Position numbers and translations under genes: made by a program
NCBI GenBank assembly: GCA_021841725.1
Contig: JAKCEC010000049.1
Coordinates: forward strand, 1-8,363
DNA: 8,363 nucleotides
Source: Actinomycetes bacterium
GTDB lineage: Bacteria > Actinomycetota > Acidimicrobiia > Acidimicrobiales > RAAP-2
Direction: 5' to 3'
Shown here: piece after piece, positions 1 to 6,926 of the stretch
How the letters are laid out: each line of letters starts with the position of its first letter
Numbering within the stretch: position 1 is the stretch's first letter
Notes under the pieces: model-generated
Seen by the model: the letters and a program-made list of their open reading frames with translations, nothing else
Told to the model about the DNA's origin: nothing
Databases searched by the model: none

Positions 1-393
1 GACGGGCAGACCCGCGCGCGCGGCCAGGAACTCCAACGCCTGGTTCTCCGCGACCACCGCACCCGCTGATTCGAGCCAACTGGTGCCGTTCAGGCCCGAG
101 CACGCGACGACCATGTCGAAGAGGAGCGAGTTCTTGGTCGGCGCGTTCGGGATGAACGCCAGGAACCGGGGCGAGTCGATGGAGACGACGTGCTCGGCCA
201 GGTGGTCACGGAAGAAGTCCAGCGTCGCCTCGGCGTCGCGGCCGTCCTCGGTGATCAACCCGTCGAGGCTGGGTAGCGCGATGGGTGAGTGCATGCCGAA
301 GTCCAGGGGGGCGTCGTGCTCGAGACGATCGCGACAGTACTCGAAGATCGAGTTGGTGAACGTCTCGTCGTAGGTGAACATGGGGTGCCTCAT
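1..393 (-). CDS. PLP-dependent amino-acid decarboxylase (group II), N-terminal part, cut by window edge
   Basis: The N-terminal 131 residues of a pyridoxal-phosphate decarboxylase of the aromatic-L-amino-acid/glutamate decarboxylase type are read leftward and run off the window. I translated it by hand from ATG at 393. The recognisable block is at about residues 74-131: SPRFLAFIPNAPTKNSLLFD, then a GTSWLESAGA segment and an ENQALEFLAARAGLP segment. This matches the family pattern of 'HPRFFAFIP', then 'xTWExSPA', then an 'LxxLAGLP' stretch. The start is supported by GGAAAGG seven bases upstream; a second in-frame ATG at 381 lacks such a site. Family members remove the carboxyl group of an L-amino acid in the cytoplasm. 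The catalytic lysine and the substrate-specific residues lie outside the window, so the substrate cannot be named. It is divergent from pheA, which makes an aromatic amino acid conceivable but unproven. Family assignment is good; exact activity is unknown. Confidence 0.8.
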   Translation of the reverse strand, partial: MRHPMFTYDETFTNSIFEYCRDRLEHDAPLDFGMHSPIALPSLDGLITEDGRDAEATLDFFRDHLAEHVVSIDSPRFLAFIPNAPTKNSLLFDMVVACSGLNGTSWLESAGAVVAENQALEFLAARAGLPV

Positions 394-400
394 TGCACGA

Positions 401-407
401 CCTTTCC
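401..407 (-). promoter_or_regulatory. Ribosome binding site of the decarboxylase gene
   Basis: On the minus strand GGAAAGG ends seven bases before ATG at 393, a good Shine-Dalgarno match and spacing. It favours this start over the in-frame ATG at 381. Further upstream on the same strand, TACGAT (plus positions 422-427) could be a -10 box, but no convincing -35 accompanies it. Confidence 0.6.
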
Positions 408-463
408 GTAGGGCTCCGTCCATCGTAGAAGAGGGGCGCGACGACCGGCGGACGACCCCGAAC

Positions 464-469
464 TAACAT
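464..469 (+). promoter_or_regulatory. Candidate -10 box for leaderless pheA transcription
   Basis: TAACAT matches the TAnnnT core of a housekeeping -10 box. It ends seven bases before the A of the pheA start codon, so transcription would begin at or beside the ATG. No Shine-Dalgarno-like purine run precedes that ATG (the bases just before it are CATCGGCCC), which fits a leaderless mRNA. The -35 position (441-446, ACGACC) matches TTGACA at only three bases. Confidence 0.4.
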
Positions 470-475
470 CGGCCC

Positions 476-1390
476 ATGGCTCGAGCGCGCGTGGGGTACC
501 TGGGGCCGGAGGGGTCGTTCTCGCACGAGGCGGTCCTAACCCTGCCCGACGCGCAGCCCGTGGCCTTCGCCTCCATCGGCGACGTGCTCGCCGACGTCGC
601 CCACGGGGGCGTGGAGCGTGGGTTGGTCCCCCTCGAGAACGCCATTGAGGGTACCGTCTCGGCGACCATCGACGGCCTGGTCTTCGACTACGACCTGGTG
701 ATCGAGCGCGAAGTCGTGCTGCCCATCCACCTGCACCTCCTGGCCCGACCCGGCGTCACGCTCGCGCAGGTCACCCGGGTGTCCAGTTACGTGCACGCCC
801 TGGCGCAGGTCCGCGGGTACCTCTCGCGACTCGAGCACGTGCGGGTGGATCAGACGACCTCGACCTCGGAGGCGGCCCGCGAGGTGGCGGCGTCGCGAGA
901 GCCGTGGGCGGCCGTCGGATCGGCGGTCGCGGCGTCCACCTTCGGTCTCGCGATCATCGACGCCGACATCGCGGACCACCCGGGGAACGCCACGCGCTTC
1001 GTCGAAGTGGGTCGTGGCGAGATACCCGCACCCACTGGCAACGACCGTACGTCAATCGTGTGCTTCCAGGAGGCGGACCGACCCGGGACCCTCTACGGGA
1101 TTCTCGGTCGCTTCGCCGCCCGCGACATCAACTTGACCAAGGTGGAGAGTCGACCGACGAAGCGGGGGTTGGGGGAGTACTGCTTCGTGATCGAATTCGA
1201 TGGCCACGTCGGCGACGACATCGTCGCCGACTGCCTGGCCGATCTGCAGGCCCACCTGGTGCGCGTCAAGTTCTTGGGCTCGTACCCGCTCACGGGTGAG
1301 GGGTCCACGACGCGACGTCACGAGGTGGGCGAGGCCCGTCGCGCCGCGGCGCAGTGGATTGACACGATCCGAGCGCAGATTCGCGCCTGA
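476..1390 (+). CDS. pheA: Prephenate dehydratase with ACT regulatory domain
   Basis: This is a monofunctional prephenate dehydratase of 304 residues, the usual size for the stand-alone enzyme. It converts prephenate to phenylpyruvate by dehydration and decarboxylation, the committed step to phenylalanine, in the cytoplasm. The catalytic domain spans about residues 4-185. It shows GPEGSFSHEA (10-19), ENAIEG (54-59), a TTSTSEAA segment (127-134) and the diagnostic TRF motif in NATRF (171-175, with T173 at the catalytic threonine position). The ACT domain spans about 190-270 and includes GTLYGILGRFAARDINLTKV followed by ESRP (224-227), the motif that binds phenylalanine in feedback-inhibited enzymes. 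Allosteric inhibition by phenylalanine is therefore expected. A charged 30-residue tail (about 275-304) follows. There is no chorismate mutase or dehydrogenase domain. The start is the ATG next to a candidate -10 box. The gene appears to be monocistronic, since the next gene has its own promoter. Confidence 0.95.
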   Translation: MARARVGYLGPEGSFSHEAVLTLPDAQPVAFASIGDVLADVAHGGVERGLVPLENAIEGTVSATIDGLVFDYDLVIEREVVLPIHLHLLARPGVTLAQVTRVSSYVHALAQVRGYLSRLEHVRVDQTTSTSEAAREVAASREPWAAVGSAVAASTFGLAIIDADIADHPGNATRFVEVGRGEIPAPTGNDRTSIVCFQEADRPGTLYGILGRFAARDINLTKVESRPTKRGLGEYCFVIEFDGHVGDDIVADCLADLQAHLVRVKFLGSYPLTGEGSTTRRHEVGEARRAAAQWIDTIRAQIRA

Positions 1391-1505
1391 GGGACCCGTT
1401 CCGCCCGGTCGCGCGGCACGCATTGCCTGGTGGTGATCTATTTCAATCGCGGCGTGCGCCGTCGCGTGATCGACCGTGCCGAGCAGTGTTCGAAAAATAT
1501 TCACG

Positions 1506-1520
1506 CTTGTCCTTGACAAG
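1506..1520. repeat. Perfect inverted repeat over the -35 box of the operon promoter
   Basis: CTTGTC (1506-1511) and GACAAG (1515-1520) are exact reverse complements separated by CTT. The second arm contains most of the TTGACA -35 hexamer. This could be a protein-binding dyad that competes with RNA polymerase, or a by-product of the -35 sequence. It does not resemble the LacI-type sites downstream. Confidence 0.5.
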
Positions 1521-1541
1521 ACCCGCAACGCTCGATATTTT
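1513..1541 (+). promoter_or_regulatory. Housekeeping-type promoter of the lacI-ABC transporter operon
   Basis: TTGACA (1513-1518), a perfect -35, is followed after exactly 17 bases by TATTTT (1536-1541), a 5-of-6 match to TATAAT. Transcription would start near 1548, giving a leader of about 60 bases before the GTG of the repressor gene. The surrounding 1480-1545 stretch is visibly more AT-rich than the genes. It is the only strong promoter I found for the operon. Confidence 0.75.
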
Positions 1542-1566
1542 GTAAGCGGTTACGAAAGCGGTTACA
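1541..1566. promoter_or_regulatory. Tandem LacI-family (cre-like) operator pair
   Basis: Two abutting 12-base copies, GTAAGCGGTTAC (1542-1553) and GAAAGCGGTTAC (1554-1565), differ at one base. Each is a partial palindrome around a central CG, the hallmark of LacI-family operators whose hinge-helix leucine wedges into that step. Against the remembered cre consensus TGWAANCGNTNWCA, the copies at 1541-1554 and 1553-1566 each match at all but one outer position. The pair begins at the last base of the -10 box and covers the expected transcription start, so bound repressor would block initiation. The adjacent LacI-family protein is the obvious ligand, which implies autoregulation. Confidence 0.75.
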
Positions 1567-1594
1567 GAAGTGTACCGCTCGTAGCGAGATATCC

Positions 1595-1602
1595 GGGGGG
1601 AG
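1595..1602 (+). promoter_or_regulatory. Ribosome binding site that fixes the repressor start at GTG 1608
   Basis: GGGGGGAG lies five bases before GTG at 1608. The same reading frame stays open upstream to 1476, but that stretch contains the promoter and operators, and the helix-turn-helix begins only a few residues after this GTG. The internal GTG is therefore the real start. Confidence 0.75.
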
Positions 1603-1607
1603 ACAAA

Positions 1608-2714
1608 GTGGCGGAATCGACGCCGACGATCTACGACGTGGCCGAGCGCGCCGGCGTCTCGATCGCCACCGTGAGCCGGGCCCTCAATTCTCTGGCGTCG
1701 GTTCGACCGGCCACCCGCGACAAGGTGTTGCGCGCGATGGACGAGTTGGACTTCGTGCCCAATGCGGTGGCTCGCGGACTCTCGATCGGCAAGCACGGCA
1801 TCCTCGGCCTGGTCTTTACGCGAGTCGTCGGCGAGAACAACGGGTTGGCCGTCGAAGAGGCGAGCCTGCTCTACACCGACATCGTCATCCGGGGCGCCGA
1901 GATGCGGGCGGCGGAGAAGGGGTACTCGCTCCTGCTCAGCAGTTTCGACGAGACGCACCCTTCGGGGATGAGCGCCCTCTTGAACCTGAGTGGCACGGTG
2001 GACGGACTCATCGTGATGGACCGGGTGCTCAAGGACGAGGATGTCGCGTACTTGGCGCGGCGGATCCCGGTCGTGCTCCTCGCGGGCCGCGGCGACTCGC
2101 CGGCGGCGATCACGGTACGCGTCGACAACGAACAGGCGATGACCAGTCTGGGCGAACACCTCGTCGGGGTGCACGGCGTACGACGGGTCGGCTTCGTGAA
2201 CGGGGCGCTCGAGAGTCCCGACGCCCAGGCCCGCGCCCGCGCCTTTCGATCCTGCGTCGAGGGACTGGGGGCCACGATGGCCGAGCGCGACGTGCTCGAG
2301 GCCGACTGGACGTCGGCGGGGGGCGAGTCGGCGATGCGCGAACGACTCGAGCACGACGACGATCTTCCCGAGGTCTTCGCGTGCGCCAACGACCAGATGG
2401 CCGTGGGCGTGATCTTCGCACTGCAGGAGACGGGCCGTCGCGTGCCCGACGACATCTACGTCACGGGATTCGACGACATCACGCTCACGCGCTACTTCAG
2501 CCCGCCCCTCACCACCATTCGCCAGTCGGGCGGGGTACTGGGGTCGGTGGCCGTCGACGCGCTCGTGTCGCACTTAGACGGGGCCGAGGGCGCCCAGTCC
2601 ACCATCGTGCTCCCGACCGAGTTGGTCGTGCGCGCCAGTTGCGGCTGCGCGTCCGACCCCGAAGAGAATCTTCGTCAGCTGCACCCCCTCGCGCACCAGC
2701 GGGTGGACGCATGA
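1608..2714 (+). CDS. LacI-family transcriptional repressor
   Basis: This is a DNA-binding regulator of 368 residues (the family is usually 330-350). The N-terminal helix-turn-helix is at about residues 7-27 (TIYDVAERAGVSIATVSRAL). The hinge helix is PNAVARGL (51-58), with L58 at the position that inserts into a central CG of the operator. The periplasmic-binding-like effector domain covers about 62-345. It includes VDNE (172-175), CANDQMAVG (259-267, with D262 at the family's effector-contacting aspartate), VTGFDDI (285-291) and a closing TELVVRASCGC. The loop after the first effector-domain strand (about 71-90) looks longer than in LacI itself. This may explain part of the extra length, along with a 20-residue tail. 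It is the first gene of the operon, sits just behind the tandem operator and overlaps the first permease by four bases. It probably represses its own operon until a sugar or glycoside binds; the inducer cannot be read from sequence. Confidence 0.93.
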   Translation: MAESTPTIYDVAERAGVSIATVSRALNSLASVRPATRDKVLRAMDELDFVPNAVARGLSIGKHGILGLVFTRVVGENNGLAVEEASLLYTDIVIRGAEMRAAEKGYSLLLSSFDETHPSGMSALLNLSGTVDGLIVMDRVLKDEDVAYLARRIPVVLLAGRGDSPAAITVRVDNEQAMTSLGEHLVGVHGVRRVGFVNGALESPDAQARARAFRSCVEGLGATMAERDVLEADWTSAGGESAMRERLEHDDDLPEVFACANDQMAVGVIFALQETGRRVPDDIYVTGFDDITLTRYFSPPLTTIRQSGGVLGSVAVDALVSHLDGAEGAQSTIVLPTELVVRASCGCASDPEENLRQLHPLAHQRVDA

Positions 2715-3691
2715 GGATGCTGGCGCGGCGCCTCTCGCTCTACGTGGTCACCGCGTGGGTCGCCATCACCGTCAACTTCTTGTTGCCGCGCATGATGCCC
2801 GGCAACCCGGTCCAACAGCTGATCGGCAAGCTCACCGGTCAGATCACCCCCCAGCAGGTGCACGCCATCGAGTTGGCCTTCGGTATCGGTCTCAATCAGG
2901 GACTCTGGGCGCAGTACACCGGTTACCTGCACCAATTGCTGCTGGGGAACCTCGGCGTCTCGATCACGCTGTCGTCGCCGGTGTCGAGCGTCCTGGCGTC
3001 GGCGGTGCCCTGGACGGTCGGGCTCATCGGCGTCTCCACCATCTTGAGTTTCGTGCTGGGGACGCTCTCGGGCGCCCTGTTGGGTTGGTTTCGCGGGTCG
3101 CGCCTCGACTCGGTGATCCCGGTGGCGACGTTCTTCCAGGCGGTCCCGTACTTCTTCCTCGGTACCGTCATGTTGTTGATCTTCGGGTCCAGCCTGCACT
3201 GGTTCCCCGTGCTCGGGGCCTACAGTCCGTCAGTCACGCCCGGGTGGCACTGGGCCTTCCTCGCCAGTCTCGTGCGCTACGGCGAACTGCCCGTCATCAC
3301 CATTGTCTTGAGTTCGGTCGCCGGCTGGATGCTCGGCATGCGCAACATGATGATCACGATGATCGCCGAGGACTTCGTGTTGATGGCCGTGGCCAAGGGT
3401 CTGCCCCGTCGCAAGGTGATCGCGCACGCGGCGCGCAACGCCGTCTTGCCCAGCGTGGCCAACCTGTCGCTGGCCATCGGCCTGGTCGTCTCGGGGGCGC
3501 TCTTGGTGGAGTTGGTGTTTAACTACCCCGGCGTCGGCAACCTGTTGCTGCAGGCCGTGCTCAACGAGGACTACCCCCTCATCCAGGGCATCTTCCTGGT
3601 CATCACCCTCACGGTGCTGGCGGCGAACCTCCTGGCCGACGTCTTGTACTTCGTGCTCGACCCGCGCACGCGCACCGAGGCGGCCCTATGA
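2711..3691 (+). CDS. ABC importer permease, DppB/OppB type
   Basis: This is an inner-membrane permease subunit of 326 residues with about six membrane segments (roughly 10-26, 102-125, 135-159, 193-213, 246-270, 292-316). After the first segment comes the family's extracytoplasmic loop with MMPGNPVQQL (28-37). The cytoplasmic EAA loop that docks on the ATPase is at about 220-240 (EDFVLMAVAKGLPRRKVI). The C-terminal half has the classic ELVFNYPGVGNLLLQAV and DYPLIQGIF pattern, ending at LDPRTR. The WMLGMRN stretch (206-212) is, from memory, typical of a subgroup found in sugar-associated Dpp-like systems. The ATG overlaps the repressor's TGA (ATGA); an alternative ATG six bases later is possible. 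It should pair with the next gene product to form the channel. Confidence 0.93.
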   Translation: MRMLARRLSLYVVTAWVAITVNFLLPRMMPGNPVQQLIGKLTGQITPQQVHAIELAFGIGLNQGLWAQYTGYLHQLLLGNLGVSITLSSPVSSVLASAVPWTVGLIGVSTILSFVLGTLSGALLGWFRGSRLDSVIPVATFFQAVPYFFLGTVMLLIFGSSLHWFPVLGAYSPSVTPGWHWAFLASLVRYGELPVITIVLSSVAGWMLGMRNMMITMIAEDFVLMAVAKGLPRRKVIAHAARNAVLPSVANLSLAIGLVVSGALLVELVFNYPGVGNLLLQAVLNEDYPLIQGIFLVITLTVLAANLLADVLYFVLDPRTRTEAAL

Positions 3692-4647
3692 GTTCGCTGC
3701 GCGTACCGCGTTCGCCCAAGGTGCTCGTGGGTGCGGGGATCGTCGCCTTCTTCGCGGTCCTGACCGTGGTCGGCCCCTACCTCGCCCCCTACGACCCGAG
3801 CGCCACCACGTTCAACGCCAATCTGACGCCGTCGTCCGCCCACTGGTTGGGTACCACCGCCCTGGGCCAGGACATCTTCTCTCAACTCCTCGTCGGGGCC
3901 CGCGCCACGATGATCGTGGCCATCGTGGCCGGGGTGGTCGCCACCCTCCTCTCGGTCACCGTGGGGGTCGCCGCCGGGTACCTGGGCGGACGCACCGACG
4001 ACGGACTCTCGCTGCTCTCCAACGTGTTCTTGGCCATCCCCGGGTTGCCGCTGCTGATCGTGATCGACAGCTACCTCCCGACCGGCAGTCGGTCGAACTC
4101 CTTCGTCATCGGACTCATCATCAGCCTCACGGGGTGGGCGTGGGGCGCGCGCGTCCTGCGCGCGCAGACCATGTCGTTGCGCAACCGGGACTTCGTCGAG
4201 GCCGCGCGCATCATCGGGGAGAGTCGCGTTCGCATCATGCTCGTCGAGATCGCCCCCAATCTGCTGCCCGTGCTGGCCTCGTCGCTGTTGTTCACCATTC
4301 TCTACTCCATCGGGGCCTACGTCACGCTGGCCTACGTGGGCCTGACCTCGACCGCCGTGTGGAACTGGGGCACCATGCTCTACTGGGCCCAGTCCAACAA
4401 CGCGCCCCTGGCGAACCAGTGGTACTGGTTCGTGCCGCCCGGGGTGTGTATCGCGTTGATCGGCACCGGCTTGGCGTTGATGAACTTCGGGATTGACGAG
4501 TTCATCAACCCGCGACTGCGCGCCGCGGGGCTGAGCGCCAAGGTGCGACGCGCGAGCGGACTGCCGCGGCGCCCGCGCCTGGGCTTCACGCCCGTCGCGC
4601 GTCCGCGGGCGGTAGCGACGGTAACGGCGAGGGGGGACGCGCAATGA
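3688..4647 (+). CDS. ABC importer permease, DppC/OppC type
   Basis: This is the second membrane subunit, 319 residues. The short basic N-terminus leads into a first membrane segment (about 11-34). Then come YDP and the family signature HWLGTTALGQDIFSQLLVGA (52-71), and further hydrophobic segments at about 73-98, 107-129, 137-155, 192-217 and 248-266. The EAA loop (169-190) reads DFVEAARIIGESRVRIMLVE. The domain closes with LMNFGIDEFINPRLR. A 40-residue tail rich in Arg, Ala and Pro follows and is probably cytoplasmic; I cannot assign it a role. The start overlaps the previous stop as ATGA, and GAGG lies seven bases upstream. It forms the translocation pore with the DppB-type partner. Confidence 0.93.
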   Translation: MSSLRVPRSPKVLVGAGIVAFFAVLTVVGPYLAPYDPSATTFNANLTPSSAHWLGTTALGQDIFSQLLVGARATMIVAIVAGVVATLLSVTVGVAAGYLGGRTDDGLSLLSNVFLAIPGLPLLIVIDSYLPTGSRSNSFVIGLIISLTGWAWGARVLRAQTMSLRNRDFVEAARIIGESRVRIMLVEIAPNLLPVLASSLLFTILYSIGAYVTLAYVGLTSTAVWNWGTMLYWAQSNNAPLANQWYWFVPPGVCIALIGTGLALMNFGIDEFINPRLRAAGLSAKVRRASGLPRRPRLGFTPVARPRAVATVTARGDAQ

Positions 4648-5761
4648 GCGCAGGAGACACGACGGTGGCGTCGACCATCCACGACGACGCGGTGCTCGAA
4701 ATCGAGGATTTCAGCGTCGACTACGGCTGGGGCGAGGGCGCCGTGCGCGCGGTAAACCACGTCAACCTCTCGGTGCGTCGCTCGCGCGTCCTGGGCGTCG
4801 CCGGCGAGAGCGGCAGCGGCAAGTCGACCCTGGTGTACGCGGTGACGCGCCTCCTGCGATCGCCGGGCGTGATCGCGGGGGGCCGGGCCCGCCTCAGCTA
4901 CGACGACCCGCGCACGCCCGACGCGCCGCGCCGCCACCTGGACCTGGTGACGGCGACCTCGGGTGAGTTACGCGACATCCGGTGGTCGCAGGTGTCCATC
5001 GTGCTGCAGAGCGCGCTCAACGCCCTCAATCCCGTGTTGCGCATCGGGCGCGAGTTCGACGAGGTCCTCAAGACCCACCGCCCGACCATGAGTCGGGTCC
5101 AGCGACGCGAACGCGCCCGCGAACTGTTGAGCCTGGTGGGGCTCAACGACGATCGACTCGCGCGTTTCCCCCACGAGCTCTCCGGGGGGCAGCGCCAACG
5201 CATCATGATCGCCCTGGCCCTGGCCCTCGACCCCCAACTGGTCATCATGGACGAACCCACGACCGCGCTCGACGTCGTGACCCAACGCGAGATCGTCAAC
5301 GAACTCGCGAACCTGCGCGCGCGCTTCGGCTTCGCGATGATCTTCATCACCCACGACCTCTCCCTGCTGGTCGAACTGGCCGACGACATCGCCGTGATGT
5401 ACGCGGGCAACGTGGTCGAGTGGGCGCCGGCGCACGATCTCTATCACGCGCCGCGCCACCCCTACACCCTCGGACTGTTGAACTCGTCGCCGCCGTTGTC
5501 GGGGCCGCGTCGCGAGCTCGTCGGCATCGCGGGGTCGCCCCCCGACCTCTCCCAGCCCGTGAGCGGGTGCAGTTTTCGCGCGCGCTGCGCGTTCGCCCTC
5601 GACCGGTGCTCGCGTGAGGCGCCCGAACTGCGCGTCATCGACGAGTCGGGACGCAAGGTCGCGTGCTGGCTCCAGGAGTCCGTCACCGAGGTGCCCGCGC
5701 CGCTGCGCCGTGGGGTGCGCCGCGACGACGCGGCGAGCGTGTCGCCCGAGGCGGTGGCGCG

Positions 5762-5765
<4 letters not shown>
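4644..5765 (+). CDS. ABC importer ATPase, DppD/OppD type
   Basis: This is a cytoplasmic ATP-hydrolysing subunit of 373 residues. The sequence shows Walker A GESGSGKST (54-62), the Q-loop glutamine in VLQSALNALNP (Q122), the ABC signature LSGGQ (179-183), Walker B LVIMDEP with catalytic E204, the D-loop TALD and the switch histidine H237. The Q-loop lacks the usual QDP (it reads QSALNALNP), a form I associate with sugar-type members of the Dpp/Opp group. The oligopeptide/dipeptide C-terminal domain starts near HPYT (272-275). It carries four cysteines (309, 315, 322, 341), as in DppD proteins shown to hold an iron-sulfur cluster. A 30-residue disordered-looking tail follows. GAGGGGGGA precedes the start, which overlaps the permease stop as ATGA. 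It should work as a heterodimer with the next ATPase. Confidence 0.94.
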
Positions 5766-6787
<1,022 letters not shown>

Positions 6788-6813
6788 CGCGCCACCAGGT
6801 GCCGAGAACGGAC

Positions 6814-6842
6814 CGCTGTCCCCCGGAGTACCGGCGACAGCG
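6814..6842 (+). other. Hairpin in the gap before the solute-binding protein gene
   Basis: The outer arms CGCTGTC (6814-6820) and GACAGCG (6836-6842) pair perfectly. Inside a small 2x1 internal loop, CCGG (6823-6826) pairs with CCGG (6831-6834) around AGTA. No T-run follows, so this is not a standard intrinsic terminator. It starts 26 bases after the ATPase stop codon. Such structures between ABC-transporter genes can block 3'-5' decay or partly stop transcription; which applies here is unknown. Confidence 0.6.
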
Positions 6843-6890
6843 TCCAGCCGGCCCCGCAGTACCCATCAGGACTTACACGGTCAAACAGGA

Positions 6891-6906
6891 GTCGGCGCCA
6901 GCCGAC
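6891..6906 (+). other. Second hairpin, just upstream of the binding-protein ribosome binding site
   Basis: GTCGGC (6891-6896) and GCCGAC (6901-6906) form a perfect six-pair stem with loop GCCA. It ends nine bases before the AAAGGA Shine-Dalgarno (6916-6921), leaving that site in an unpaired A-rich stretch. It may act as a 5' stabiliser of a processed mRNA for the binding protein. Confidence 0.5.
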
Positions 6907-6915
6907 TGGACAAAC

Positions 6916-6921
6916 AAAGGA
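6916..6921 (+). promoter_or_regulatory. Ribosome binding site of the solute-binding protein
   Basis: AAAGGA is five bases upstream of ATG at 6927, in an A-rich context unlike the surrounding GC-rich DNA. It fixes the start and predicts strong translation compared with the overlapped upstream genes. Confidence 0.7.
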
Positions 6922-6926
6922 TACTA

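Noticed and set aside
440..457. Direct repeat GACGACC spaced 11 bases apart in the divergent gap
   Set aside because: One-turn spacing is suggestive of a regulator site, but the motif is a low-complexity GC word common throughout the window, so I do not claim it.
1450..1461. Hairpin CGGCG-TG-CGCCG after pheA as a terminator
   Set aside because: The stem is only five pairs with a two-base loop, no T-run follows, and it lies 60 bases after the stop. Such palindromes are frequent by chance in GC-rich DNA.
1476..1607. N-terminal extension of the LacI-family repressor from a GTG at 1476
   Set aside because: The stretch contains the promoter and the operator pair and does not resemble the family. 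The helix-turn-helix begins right after GTG 1608, which has its own ribosome binding site.
1443..2573. Long open frame opposite the repressor (and a similar one at 3571-4644 opposite the second permease)
   Set aside because: These are high-GC shadow frames with Arg/Asp/His-rich, domain-free translations. The plus-strand genes have intact motifs.
2381..2710. Upstream extension of the first permease inside the repressor gene
   Set aside because: It is an out-of-frame reading of the repressor, rich in Arg and His. The membrane protein begins at the ATG overlapping the repressor stop.
6920..6925. GATACT as a -10 box for the binding-protein gene
   Set aside because: It would start transcription inside the coding region, after the ATG, and there is no -35 partner. 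AAAGGA just before it explains the A-rich sequence as a ribosome binding site.
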